DNA of 61,310 nucleotides from a virus, in the IMG/VR virus record IMGVR_UViG_3300032360_000004, positions 1-61,310 of that record. One strand, given 5' to 3'. Every line of letters begins with the position of its first letter. The first letter of the stretch is position 1. The notes under the pieces were generated by a model. That model was not told where the DNA came from, made no database searches, and worked only from the letters and a program-made list of their open reading frames with translations. Shown here in pieces: positions 50,539-58,098 of this stretch. A program made the translations under genes and the position numbers.

Positions 50539-51102
50539 GTGATAAACAAAAAACTAGGGAAGCTGTTAAAGACAGCCAGAGCAACTAAACCCCAGTGGAA
50601 ACTATTACCGTCCGTACTGTTGTGCCCCAATATACCCAAGCCCCTGCACGGTGTAGCACCCCGTGTAATACTAGGTAGTAAGTGGTGGGACGTTACCCGT
50701 AGGGCAGCCTACGCCAGCACCGGGTACCACTGCCAAGCCTGTGGGGTGCATAAGTACCACGCCCGTCTACACCAGTGGTTAGAAGCCCATGAGGAGTACG
50801 ATACCGACTACCTGTTAGGTCGCATGACTTACATACGCTCTGTGCCCCTGTGCCACTACTGCCACGCCTATATACACAGTGGCCGACTGCAAGCCCTGCG
50901 GGACAAAGGTCAGATTAAACCCCAACTACACGACGAGATACTAAGCCACGGTGACCGGGTACTAAGGCAGGCAGGGCTAACCAAGCCACCAACACACAAC
51001 GGTCCTATGGCCGACTGGAGCGACTGGCGACTGGTGCTGAATGACAAACTATATCCACCAAAGTTTAAGACAGTAGAGGAGTGGGAAAAGGAGTTCGCAT
51101 GA
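50539..51102 (+). CDS. HNH-type endonuclease-like zinc protein
   Basis: The 187-residue protein, from GTG 50539 (AAAGGA about 13 nt upstream), has CQACG near 82 and later CHYCHAYIHSGRL, typical of HNH or related His-Cys zinc folds, with a basic start. Such proteins often nick DNA and occur near phage polymerase genes. The start is uncertain since the frame is open back into the tRNA. Its end overlaps the polymerase start (ATGA), so the two are coupled. Confidence 0.65.
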   Translation: MINKKLGKLLKTARATKPQWKLLPSVLLCPNIPKPLHGVAPRVILGSKWWDVTRRAAYASTGYHCQACGVHKYHARLHQWLEAHEEYDTDYLLGRMTYIRSVPLCHYCHAYIHSGRLQALRDKGQIKPQLHDEILSHGDRVLRQAGLTKPPTHNGPMADWSDWRLVLNDKLYPPKFKTVEEWEKEFA

Positions 51103-53099
51103 TTATAAGCCTAGACACAGAAACTACTGGACTGGATCTACGGCATGGCAGCAGGCCATTCCTGGTGACCATGTACAACAGCGACGACGTTACCACGTGG
51201 TGGGAGTGGGACGTAGACCCACTAACCCGGCAGCCTGTTGTACCCCCCGGTGACCTGGAAGAGGTACAGCAAACTATAGACAGTGCCGAGTTTATAGTTT
51301 TGCAGAACGCTAAGTTCGATGTAGCTGCCCTACAGTCTGTTTACCACGGCACCCTGGAATGGGATTGGTCCAAGGTCTATGACACCCTGTTGGCTGGCCA
51401 CCTGTTAGCAAGCAACCACCCCCACGACCTGACCACTATGGCCCTGATGTACTTGGGTGTAGATATAAAGTCCCAGGACAACACCGTGCAACAAGCCTGC
51501 AACGAGGCCCGTCGTATAGCACGCAGCAGGTACCCAGATTGGTTAATAGCCCGTAGTGACGACCCGACCATGCCCAGTGCTAAGGGTTCCCTAGCTAAGA
51601 GCGATATGTGGTTACCTCGTGCTGTGGCCAAGGTAGAACACTACCCCACTAACCACCTGTGGCATACGGTGTGTGCCCGATACGCCAATGTTGATAGTGA
51701 GGTCACCCTCCACCTGTTTAACCGCCAACGGCAGCTATTAGAGGAGCGGGGCTTGTGGGATATATACCTGACCCGCCTACGGGTGCTACCTATTGCATAT
51801 GACATGGAGAGCCGAGGCATAACTATATGCCGAAGCCGCCTGGAACAACTACAACAGGAGTACACAGAGGAGAGTGGCCAAGCTGGCCGGGTGTGTGTCA
51901 ACATTGCTACTAGTTTTGGTGCGGACCTACGCCTACCTAAAGGGGGTAATAACAACAGCCTGCTTAGTACCGTGTTTGGCAGTATGGGACTGGAGCCTGT
52001 TAAACGGTCTAAGAAAACTGGTGCTCCCAGCCTGGACAAGCAAACTATAGAACACTACGAAGCTACCCTGCCCCCACGAAGTAGGGAACTAACATTCGTA
52101 CAGGCACTAAGACGCAAACGCAAACGCGACACAGCCCTGCAATACATGGAAGGCTATATAAGGTTCTGGCTGCCCTTAGACAGTGACCAGGACACCGGGT
52201 GGTACCGCTTGCACCCCAGCCTAAACCCAACAGGTACGGACACCCTGCGGTGGAGCAGTAGTAACCCCAACGAGCAGAACATCAGCAAGCAGGAAGGGTT
52301 TAACCTGCGGCACTGCTTTGGCCCAGCACCGGGCCGTGAGTGGTGGAGCCTGGATGCTAAGAATATAGAACTGCGTATACCCGCCTATGAGGCTGGGGAG
52401 ACCGAGATGGTAGACCTGTTCGAACGTAGTGACGAACCGCCCTACTACGGCAGCTACCATATGTTAATATTCGACACCCTGCATCCAGACAAGTTTGCCC
52501 AGTACGGTATGGAATGTAAACAGCGGTACGGCAGCACGTGGTACCAGTGGACCAAGAATGGAAACTTCGCTGTGCAGTACGGGGCAGTGGAAGCCAGCGG
52601 TACCGCTGACCGGGCCTATCATATACCGGGTGCCCAGCACCGCATACAGGAACGATTCTCTAAGGTGGCTGCTCTTAATACTAAGATGATAGAGTTCGCC
52701 ACCCAGCACGGTTACGTAGAGACCATGCCAGACCTGACCGTAGATCCCACCCGTGGCTACCCGCTGCTATGTACACTGAGCCAGTGGGGTGAAGTGCTGC
52801 CCACTGTGCCCCTGAACTACCACGTACAGGGAACAGCTATGTGGTGGATGATGAAGGCCATGTTGAGGTGCCAGGAGTACCTGGACACGTTACCCGGCTG
52901 CTACATGGTTATGCAGATACACGACGAACTGGTGTTTGACTTTCCACAAGGCAAGGGGCTACAGCCGTGGCGTACTAATATGCCCCGCATCCGCAGGATT
53001 AAAAGCCTGATGGAAGAGAGTGGTAAGGACCTAGGAATACCCACACCCGTCAGTTTAGAATATCACCCCACCACCTGGAGCGAGGGTATGGTCCTATGA
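51099..53099 (+). CDS. polA: Family A DNA polymerase
   Basis: The 666-residue protein has 3'-5' exonuclease motifs ISLDTETTGL (ExoI, near residue 3-12), LQNAKFDVAAL (ExoII) and CARYANVDSEVTL (ExoIII), and polymerase motifs WWSLDAKNIELRIPAYEAGE near 417-436 (motif A), KNGNFAVQYGA near 485-495 (motif B) and MQIHDELVFDFP near 605-616 (motif C). It replicates the phage genome. ATG 51099 overlaps the previous stop. The Phe in NFAVQYG indicates normal discrimination against dideoxynucleotides. Its ability to use hydroxymethyl-dUTP is unknown. Confidence 0.95.
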   Translation: MIISLDTETTGLDLRHGSRPFLVTMYNSDDVTTWWEWDVDPLTRQPVVPPGDLEEVQQTIDSAEFIVLQNAKFDVAALQSVYHGTLEWDWSKVYDTLLAGHLLASNHPHDLTTMALMYLGVDIKSQDNTVQQACNEARRIARSRYPDWLIARSDDPTMPSAKGSLAKSDMWLPRAVAKVEHYPTNHLWHTVCARYANVDSEVTLHLFNRQRQLLEERGLWDIYLTRLRVLPIAYDMESRGITICRSRLEQLQQEYTEESGQAGRVCVNIATSFGADLRLPKGGNNNSLLSTVFGSMGLEPVKRSKKTGAPSLDKQTIEHYEATLPPRSRELTFVQALRRKRKRDTALQYMEGYIRFWLPLDSDQDTGWYRLHPSLNPTGTDTLRWSSSNPNEQNISKQEGFNLRHCFGPAPGREWWSLDAKNIELRIPAYEAGETEMVDLFERSDEPPYYGSYHMLIFDTLHPDKFAQYGMECKQRYGSTWYQWTKNGNFAVQYGAVEASGTADRAYHIPGAQHRIQERFSKVAALNTKMIEFATQHGYVETMPDLTVDPTRGYPLLCTLSQWGEVLPTVPLNYHVQGTAMWWMMKAMLRCQEYLDTLPGCYMVMQIHDELVFDFPQGKGLQPWRTNMPRIRRIKSLMEESGKDLGIPTPVSLEYHPTTWSEGMVL

Positions 53100-54001
53100 A
53101 GATTGAACAGGTGGCCAAGCTGTCACCACAGGCACGGCTATTATACTGGATACGTGAGCGGCACCAGATTTACCTACGTCGTAAAGCTGGCAAGCCTACA
53201 CCGTGGACCGATGACCAGATACTACAAACAGCCTTCTTTACAAATCCCTACCGTGAGCACGACCGTACTACTATCTGGCTCAGGGAAAACTTTAGGGATG
53301 AGCATAGAAAGCAACCCAGTGTAGTAACTGGGACCATTATATATAGGTGGTTCAATCGCATAGAGACGGGGCAAGTGTTGCTACAACATGGCCTGTTGAC
53401 TAGGTGGAAGCCCCGGCTTGCCATGAGAGTGCTGGGGGAGTTGGCCAAGCCCTTCACCAGTGCCTACATCATTAGCACCCGGTCAGCCCCCAAGGGTACC
53501 AGTAAGCTGGAAGCCGTCTGTAACTATATAGACCAAGTGTGGAACCACAGGACAAGACTGCCAGCCAGGATAGAGACCTGCGGCACCATGCAGCAGACTG
53601 TGGACATACTTAAACAGTATGAAGGGCTAGGACCGTTCATGTCTTACGAGATAGCCTGCGACCTGAGATACACCCGCTACTTACAGGATGCCCCAGACGT
53701 TACTACATACACACAGGTAGGACCGGGTGCTCGCAGGGGCTTATACCGTCTCCAGGGATTACAACCCAAGAAGCGGCTCAACCGTAACACCGGGGGCACT
53801 GGCTGGTACGGGGCCAGTCAGCCAACCCTGGAAGACGAAATAGGAACTGTGCAACAAGTCATGCAGCTTATTAATGGGGGAACTAAGATCCGAGTCCCCG
53901 TGTTTGAAATGAGGGAGGTGGAACATAGTCTGTGCGAGTGGGATAAGTATGAACGGGTGTTACAGGGAGAACGACCCAAACGTAAATACATGGGAGCCTA
54001 G
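53096..54001 (+). CDS. 5-hmdU DNA kinase helical / AGPT-Pplase clade-2-like protein, copy 1
   Basis: The 301-residue protein has the family pattern FFTNPYREHDRTT near residues 47-59, YEGLGPFMSYEIACDLRYTR near 177-196, VGPGARRGLYRLQG near 210-223 and FEMREVEHSLCEWDKYERVL near 269-288. These appear in proteins proposed to add amines or other groups to 5-hydroxymethyluracil in DNA or to form the helical part of the hmdU DNA kinase. It overlaps the polymerase stop (ATGA) and is followed by a paralogue and then by the P-loop kinase. Assignment is by remembered motifs, and activity is not proven. Confidence 0.8.
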   Translation: MKIEQVAKLSPQARLLYWIRERHQIYLRRKAGKPTPWTDDQILQTAFFTNPYREHDRTTIWLRENFRDEHRKQPSVVTGTIIYRWFNRIETGQVLLQHGLLTRWKPRLAMRVLGELAKPFTSAYIISTRSAPKGTSKLEAVCNYIDQVWNHRTRLPARIETCGTMQQTVDILKQYEGLGPFMSYEIACDLRYTRYLQDAPDVTTYTQVGPGARRGLYRLQGLQPKKRLNRNTGGTGWYGASQPTLEDEIGTVQQVMQLINGGTKIRVPVFEMREVEHSLCEWDKYERVLQGERPKRKYMGA

Positions 54002-54003
54002 TT

Positions 54004-54903
54004 ATGTTGAGTGAGCAAGTGGCCAAGCTAACATCCAGGGACAGGTTTATTTATTGGATACGTGAACGGCACCAGATATATAGGAAACGCAGGGCAGGCC
54101 AGATTGCACCGTGGACAAATGACCCGGTGCTGCGACAATACTTCTTTACCAACCCGTACCGGGAGAACGACAAGGTAACCCAGTGGTTCAGGCAGCACCT
54201 GCGGGAACCCCTGCGGGATGATCCCCGTGTGCTGTTTGCCACCGTGGCCTTTAGGTGGTTTAACCTGCCTAGTACGGGCTGTGCGTTGATGCACTACCCC
54301 AGTGAGGGTAAATGGCCGGGTTTACTGGGCAAGTGGCGTACAGGGGCAGCCACGGCCCTTCTAGGGGGCTTGAAAGAACAGGGTAAGGTGTTTACCGGGG
54401 CATTCAACATATCCGCCAGCGGCAGTACCAAGCCCAAGGTCAACCGGGTGTGTGAGGACTACATAGAACCCGTGTGGAGGGACCGTGCCAACCTGCTGCA
54501 CCGGGTAGAGGGTTGTACCACCCTGCAGGATGCCCACGCCCTGCTAAGGCAATACACCGGGCTGGGTGGTAGTGGCTTTATGGCCTACGAAATCATATGC
54601 GACCTGCGGTATACCTACCTGCTGGAAGACGCCACTGACATATGCACCTGGACCAACCCCGGTCCGGGCTGCCACCGTGGGCTGGCCCGCCTGGAAGGGC
54701 AAAGCCTACAGGGGGCACGACGGGTGAAGGTGGATGAACCACTAATAAAGATGCGGGACTTGCTGGCGTACACCCGTAGACGGCTACCGTCGATGCAGTT
54801 TGAAATGCGGGAGATAGAGCACAGCCTATGTGAGTACGATAAGTATGAGCGAGCACGGCTTAGCGAAGGACACCTTAAAAGAAAGTACCACCCCTCCTCA
54901 TGA
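54004..54903 (+). CDS. 5-hmdU DNA kinase helical / AGPT-Pplase clade-2-like protein, copy 2
   Basis: The 299-residue protein is a paralogue of the one upstream: FFTNPYRENDKVTQWF near residues 46-61, LGGSGFMAYEIICDLRYTYL near 182-201, NPGPGCHRGLARLEGQ near 218-233 and FEMREIEHSLCEYDKYERAR near 265-284. The two share the start (EQVAKLT/S, YWIRERHQIY). Two copies may have different roles, one as kinase partner and one as transferase, or may act together. The gene overlaps the kinase by 4 nt. Confidence 0.8.
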   Translation: MLSEQVAKLTSRDRFIYWIRERHQIYRKRRAGQIAPWTNDPVLRQYFFTNPYRENDKVTQWFRQHLREPLRDDPRVLFATVAFRWFNLPSTGCALMHYPSEGKWPGLLGKWRTGAATALLGGLKEQGKVFTGAFNISASGSTKPKVNRVCEDYIEPVWRDRANLLHRVEGCTTLQDAHALLRQYTGLGGSGFMAYEIICDLRYTYLLEDATDICTWTNPGPGCHRGLARLEGQSLQGARRVKVDEPLIKMRDLLAYTRRRLPSMQFEMREIEHSLCEYDKYERARLSEGHLKRKYHPSS

Positions 54904-55445
54904 CTGTGATTGATATACGTGGCACCCATGGCAGTGGTAAGAGTTGGTGTATGCACCAGCTACTAGACCAGTACGAACACCAACCCATAACTGAGGAAGG
55001 CAAGCACATAGGATACACACTGCCTGACCTGGAAGCAGCCTTGGTAGGTAAGTACGCCACAGTGACCGGGGGTTGTGACGGGGTGGGAACAGCCGATGAG
55101 GTGGTCCGCCGGGTCAGGCTGTTCGCCAGCCAGTACAGGTACGTATTACTAGAGGGGATATTAGTGTCCCACTCATTCAAGCGGTACCACGAGCTAGCCC
55201 TGGAAGTGGGTGACTACCGGTGGTTGTTTATGTCTACACCACTGCGGAACTGCATAGCCCGTGTGCGTGCCAGGAGAAGAGCACGTGGCAACCTGAAACC
55301 ACTAAGCCCACACAACGTAATTAAGGACCACGTCAGCGTGTGGACCAACATACAACGCAAGGCTCGGGACGCAGGCCACCGGGTGGTGGTGGTGCCGTGG
55401 CGTGACCCGCTGCCCACTGTGCTGCACGAACTGGGAGTATCCTAG
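54900..55445 (+). CDS. P-loop kinase, probable 5-hmdU DNA kinase
   Basis: The 181-residue protein has Walker A GTHGSGKS (8-15) and a Walker B-like YVLLEGILVSHS near 84-95, plus an Arg-rich segment RVRARRRARGNLKPL near 125-139, as in small nucleotide/DNA kinases. Kinases of this type convert hydroxymethyluracil in phage DNA to a phosphorylated form. Overlap with the AGPT-type gene (ATGA) and proximity to a TS-type hydroxymethylase support this. A chloramphenicol-phosphotransferase-like small-molecule kinase is the alternative. Confidence 0.7.
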   Translation: MTVIDIRGTHGSGKSWCMHQLLDQYEHQPITEEGKHIGYTLPDLEAALVGKYATVTGGCDGVGTADEVVRRVRLFASQYRYVLLEGILVSHSFKRYHELALEVGDYRWLFMSTPLRNCIARVRARRRARGNLKPLSPHNVIKDHVSVWTNIQRKARDAGHRVVVVPWRDPLPTVLHELGVS

Positions 55446-55474
55446 TCATGACCACCGGGCAGGTACCAAAGAAA

Positions 55475-55506
55475 AACCCCCACCCCCCAAAGGGGGCAGG
55501 GGTTAC
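55475..55506 (-). terminator. Intrinsic terminator of the histone-like gene (possibly bidirectional)
   Basis: AACCCC plus CCCCC pair with GGGGG and GGGGTT in a GC-rich hairpin, and on the minus strand TTTTTCTTTG follows. It is 20 nt after the histone-like gene stop and 30-60 nt after the kinase stop on the plus strand. Confidence 0.75.
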
Positions 55507-55525
55507 AACAGCCGGGCCAGTGGCC

Positions 55526-56014
55526 CTAGCTAAACTTCAACATCTTTGCCAAGCCGGGGGCCGTCAGTTTGGGACCCTTGGCCGCAACCTTGCTGGCCTT
55601 CTTGGGTGCCTTCTTGGCCTTGGCCTTGGCCTTGGCCTTGGGGGCAGCCTTGGGGGCAGCCTTCAGGGTCTTGGTGCCCTTGGCCGTGACGGCGAAGCAG
55701 AACCGTGCTCGGCCGTGGTTGTCCTGGGCCTCATGGCTCTTGATGAGTCCCTGACCTTCCAGGCTGTTGGGGTAGCTGGCACCCTTGCTACTGTTGGCAG
55801 CCATCATGCGGGTCAGCCCCTTCAAGATGCCCGTGGCAACCCGGACGTCATTGTAGGACACGTTGCCCTTGGCCTTGGCCACTGCGGTCAGGATTCTAAC
55901 CTGACTGCCCGTGAGTCCAGCAACCTTGGGGCCAGTGGCCTTGCGGGTCTTGCGGCTGGCCTTGGGGCTGGCCTTCTTGGTGTTCTTCTTGGCAGTCTTC
56001 TTGGCAGTCTTCAT
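55526..56014 (-). CDS. Histone-H1-like protein, short form from an internal start
   Basis: Inside the long gene and in the same frame, GGAGCAAGC (56016-56024) lies one nt before ATG 56014, using the motif that precedes many starts in this genome. Translation from there would give 162 residues: the Lys-rich linker, winged-helix-like core and basic tail without the unknown N-terminal part. The frame has no stop between the two, so either a fusion arose by loss of a stop or both forms are made. The spacing from GGAG to ATG is normal (about 6 nt). Confidence 0.55.
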   Translation of the reverse strand: MKTAKKTAKKNTKKASPKASRKTRKATGPKVAGLTGSQVRILTAVAKAKGNVSYNDVRVATGILKGLTRMMAANSSKGASYPNSLEGQGLIKSHEAQDNHGRARFCFAVTAKGTKTLKAAPKAAPKAKAKAKAKKAPKKASKVAAKGPKLTAPGLAKMLKFS

Positions 56015-56332
56015 AGCTTGCTCCTTGCCACTCTTGGTGGCTTTGGAAACTTGACGGGAGGTACGCTGCCCCGACTTCAGCAACAGAGTGCAGGGCACAG
56101 CCTGCACATTGAGGAAACCTTGATTTGTACGGGTGGCAACCTGCTTGGCAGCCAACTCAGGAGAACCGGCCCAACCCAGCACACCGTCTCCGGGCAGGTT
56201 GTAATGTCTGGTCTCGCCGGTTGCAGGGTGGTGGATCCCAGTGGCCGTAATGCAGTGGGTGTAGGTGCGGGCCGTGGTGCGGGTGTGGATGGTGCCGTCT
56301 TGGGCGGTTATGGTGTAGGTTTTCTTGGACAT
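55526..56332 (-). CDS. Histone-H1-like protein, long form
   Basis: The 268-residue protein from ATG 56332 (GGAGCAAGC five nt upstream) has an N-terminal part (KKTYTITAQDGTIHTRTTAR, PGDGVLGWAGSPELAAKQVA) not known to me, followed by a Lys/Ala-rich linker (KTAKKTAKKNTKKASPKASR), a winged-helix-like core (LTGSQVRILTAVAKAKGNVS and LEGQGLIKSHE) and a Lys/Ala/Pro tail (APKAAPKAKAKAKAKKAPKK). The layout is like histone H1 or H1-like bacterial proteins that compact DNA. It lies inverted inside a plus-strand operon. A second start at 56014 gives a shorter form. Confidence 0.75.
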   Translation of the reverse strand: MSKKTYTITAQDGTIHTRTTARTYTHCITATGIHHPATGETRHYNLPGDGVLGWAGSPELAAKQVATRTNQGFLNVQAVPCTLLLKSGQRTSRQVSKATKSGKEQAMKTAKKTAKKNTKKASPKASRKTRKATGPKVAGLTGSQVRILTAVAKAKGNVSYNDVRVATGILKGLTRMMAANSSKGASYPNSLEGQGLIKSHEAQDNHGRARFCFAVTAKGTKTLKAAPKAAPKAKAKAKAKKAPKKASKVAAKGPKLTAPGLAKMLKFS

Positions 56333-56428
56333 GGTTGCTTGCTCCGTTTGCGTGGGCCGTGTGAATGTCATAAACGAACTATCCCAGTTATCGGCAAACA
56401 GCACAAGCCCCCTGCACCTGTTTTGGCA

Positions 56429-56444
56429 AGTTTGTTATAAATAG
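56429..56444 (+). promoter_or_regulatory. Promoter/operator-like element before the nucleotide genes
   Basis: AGTTTGTTATAAATAG matches the element at 45836-45851 in 13 of 16 positions and has TATAAA 33 nt before the deoxyribosyltransferase-like start. It lies in the divergent gap next to the histone-like gene. The -35 region is not obvious. Confidence 0.5.
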
Positions 56445-56473
56445 CAAGCAAACCCCTCGTTTTGGAGTCCCAA

Positions 56474-56923
56474 ATGCCCCCAGAAACTTTGCCCCCAAGC
56501 CAAGAAAAGCCGCCAATCGTGTACCTTGCGGTGCCCTACAGCCATGCGGATCCGCTGGTGATGGAGGCCCGTTACCGGGCTGTCACCCACGCAGCCGGGC
56601 GATTGCTGGCACAGGGACGGCACGTGTTCAGCCCCATCACCCACACCCACCCCATAAAGGTAGCTGCCGGTCAGGTTGACCTGTGGGACTCCTGGGCAGC
56701 GTACGACACTGCCGTCATGACCAACCTGTGTAGCAGCATGGTGGTACTATGCCTAAAGGGGTGGCGTACCAGTACCGGGGTGCGTGCTGAAAGACAACTG
56801 GCTCGATCCCTGGGACTGCCTATCAGCTACCTGCTGCCCCAGCATTGTGGCCTCCGCCCCAGATACCCGTACCAAGACTGGCAGCCGATGATCCCCGATA
56901 TCCCAACCCGTCCCAACGCCTAA
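56474..56923 (+). CDS. DUF1937 / nucleoside 2-deoxyribosyltransferase-like protein
   Basis: The 149-residue protein begins at ATG 56474 with TGGAG upstream. IVYLAVPYSHADPLVMEARY near residues 15-34 and GRHVFSPITHTHPIKVAA near 48-65, then WDSWAAYDTAVMTNLCSSMV near 74-93, follow the fold of deoxyribosyltransferases and DNPH1-type N-hydrolases ('vylA.Pys....v...R...v......L...G..vfsPi..'). Such enzymes cut or exchange the base of deoxynucleotides. In this context it may clear or recycle hydroxymethyl-dUMP or dNMPs. It precedes the hydroxymethylase gene by 41 nt. Confidence 0.75.
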   Translation: MPPETLPPSQEKPPIVYLAVPYSHADPLVMEARYRAVTHAAGRLLAQGRHVFSPITHTHPIKVAAGQVDLWDSWAAYDTAVMTNLCSSMVVLCLKGWRTSTGVRAERQLARSLGLPISYLLPQHCGLRPRYPYQDWQPMIPDIPTRPNA

Positions 56924-56964
56924 AACCAGTATCCCAACCGTCCCAGCCCGTCCCAAGGTATTCC

Positions 56965-58098
56965 ATGCACTACCAGTACCGTAATGTAAATGATGCGTTT
57001 GTTGGGCTTGTCCAGGCTATTCACACTGGGGAACTGCCCACGGTGGTGACACCCAGCCGGGCCGGTGAAGTCATGATGGTACCCCACCCGGTGCTGGTCA
57101 GTTACACCCACCCACTGGAGCGGGTGCTGCTGCACACAGGCCGGGACGCTAACCCGTTCTTCCACCTCTTTGAAAGTCTGTGGATGTTGGCCGGGTGCAA
57201 CACCGTGGCTCCACTGCTGTACTACAACAGCCGCATAGCAGCCATTGCCAGCGATGACGGCAAGACGTTTAACGGTGCCTACGGTTACCGCTGGCGACAC
57301 CCCGTGGACCAGCTAGCCGTTATCATTGAACACCTACGGGCCACGCCTGGAAGCCGTCGTGCCGTATTGCAAATGTGGAACACGCAGGATGACCTACTGC
57401 GGGTGGATGATACTAAAGACGTGTGCTGCAACACGCACGTGTACTTTAGCGTGGAACAGGGCACGTGTCCTGACTGCAACGGCACTGGCTATAACAGTGT
57501 GTGGAGCTTGGGCACCCAAGGACCAGAGCCTTGCACACGGTGCAACGGCTTACCCCACGACCAACCCACCTACCTGAACATGACCGTATGCAATAGGAGC
57601 AACGATCTGCTGTGGGGTTTGCTGGGTGCCAACGTGGTCCACTTCAGTGTGCTGCAAGAATACGTAGCCCTGAGCCTGGGATTACAGGTTGGCACCTACT
57701 ACCAGTTTACTAACAACCTGCACGTGTACACCGAAAGGTGGACCCCGGAAAAGTGGTCTGCCTTTGAGCGGTCCAAAGGGCAGGCACCTTACGCACTTCC
57801 ACAGGCCAAGCGTGTACCGTTGGTAGAGCAGCCGGACAGGTTCAATGCAGAGTGTAAGCAGTTTGTGGACGGGCCACTCATACCGCCAACCCTTGTAGGA
57901 GAGGGGCGGTTTAACTGGAAGGAGCCGTTCTTACAACACGTGGCTGCTCCCATGTGTTGGGCCTACCGTCTATACAAGCAACGGGAATACGCCCTAGCTT
58001 TAAGAACTGTGGACGAGGTGTGGGACCGTGACTGGCGGACTGCCGCTACCAACTGGATACAAAAACGGCAGGCCCGGTATCTGGATAAGTCATCATAA
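56965..58098 (+). CDS. Thymidylate-synthase-family nucleotide hydroxymethylase with zinc-ribbon insertion
   Basis: The 377-residue protein matches the thymidylate synthase fold: FHLFESLWMLAGCNTVAPLL near residue 68-87, FNGAYGYRWRHPVDQLAVII near 98-117, LQMWNTQDDL, the nucleophile block DVCCNTHVYFSV (Cys155), then LNMTVCNRSNDLLWGLLGAN, and YYQFTNNLHVY. The CNTH form instead of PCH is typical of phage deoxynucleotide hydroxymethylases. Between them residues 168-193 hold CPDC and CTRC pairs, a DnaJ-like zinc insertion. It is therefore probably a dUMP (or dCMP) hydroxymethylase; dUMP fits the neighbouring hmdU genes. ATG 56965 was chosen over an upstream start that overlaps the previous gene. Confidence 0.85.
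   Translation: MHYQYRNVNDAFVGLVQAIHTGELPTVVTPSRAGEVMMVPHPVLVSYTHPLERVLLHTGRDANPFFHLFESLWMLAGCNTVAPLLYYNSRIAAIASDDGKTFNGAYGYRWRHPVDQLAVIIEHLRATPGSRRAVLQMWNTQDDLLRVDDTKDVCCNTHVYFSVEQGTCPDCNGTGYNSVWSLGTQGPEPCTRCNGLPHDQPTYLNMTVCNRSNDLLWGLLGANVVHFSVLQEYVALSLGLQVGTYYQFTNNLHVYTERWTPEKWSAFERSKGQAPYALPQAKRVPLVEQPDRFNAECKQFVDGPLIPPTLVGEGRFNWKEPFLQHVAAPMCWAYRLYKQREYALALRTVDEVWDRDWRTAATNWIQKRQARYLDKSS

Noticed and set aside
55448-56440. 330-residue open frame on the plus strand opposite the histone-like gene
   Set aside because: Its Gly/Leu-rich repeats are simply the complement of Lys/Ala-rich codons; the minus frame has ribosome sites, domain structure and a terminator.
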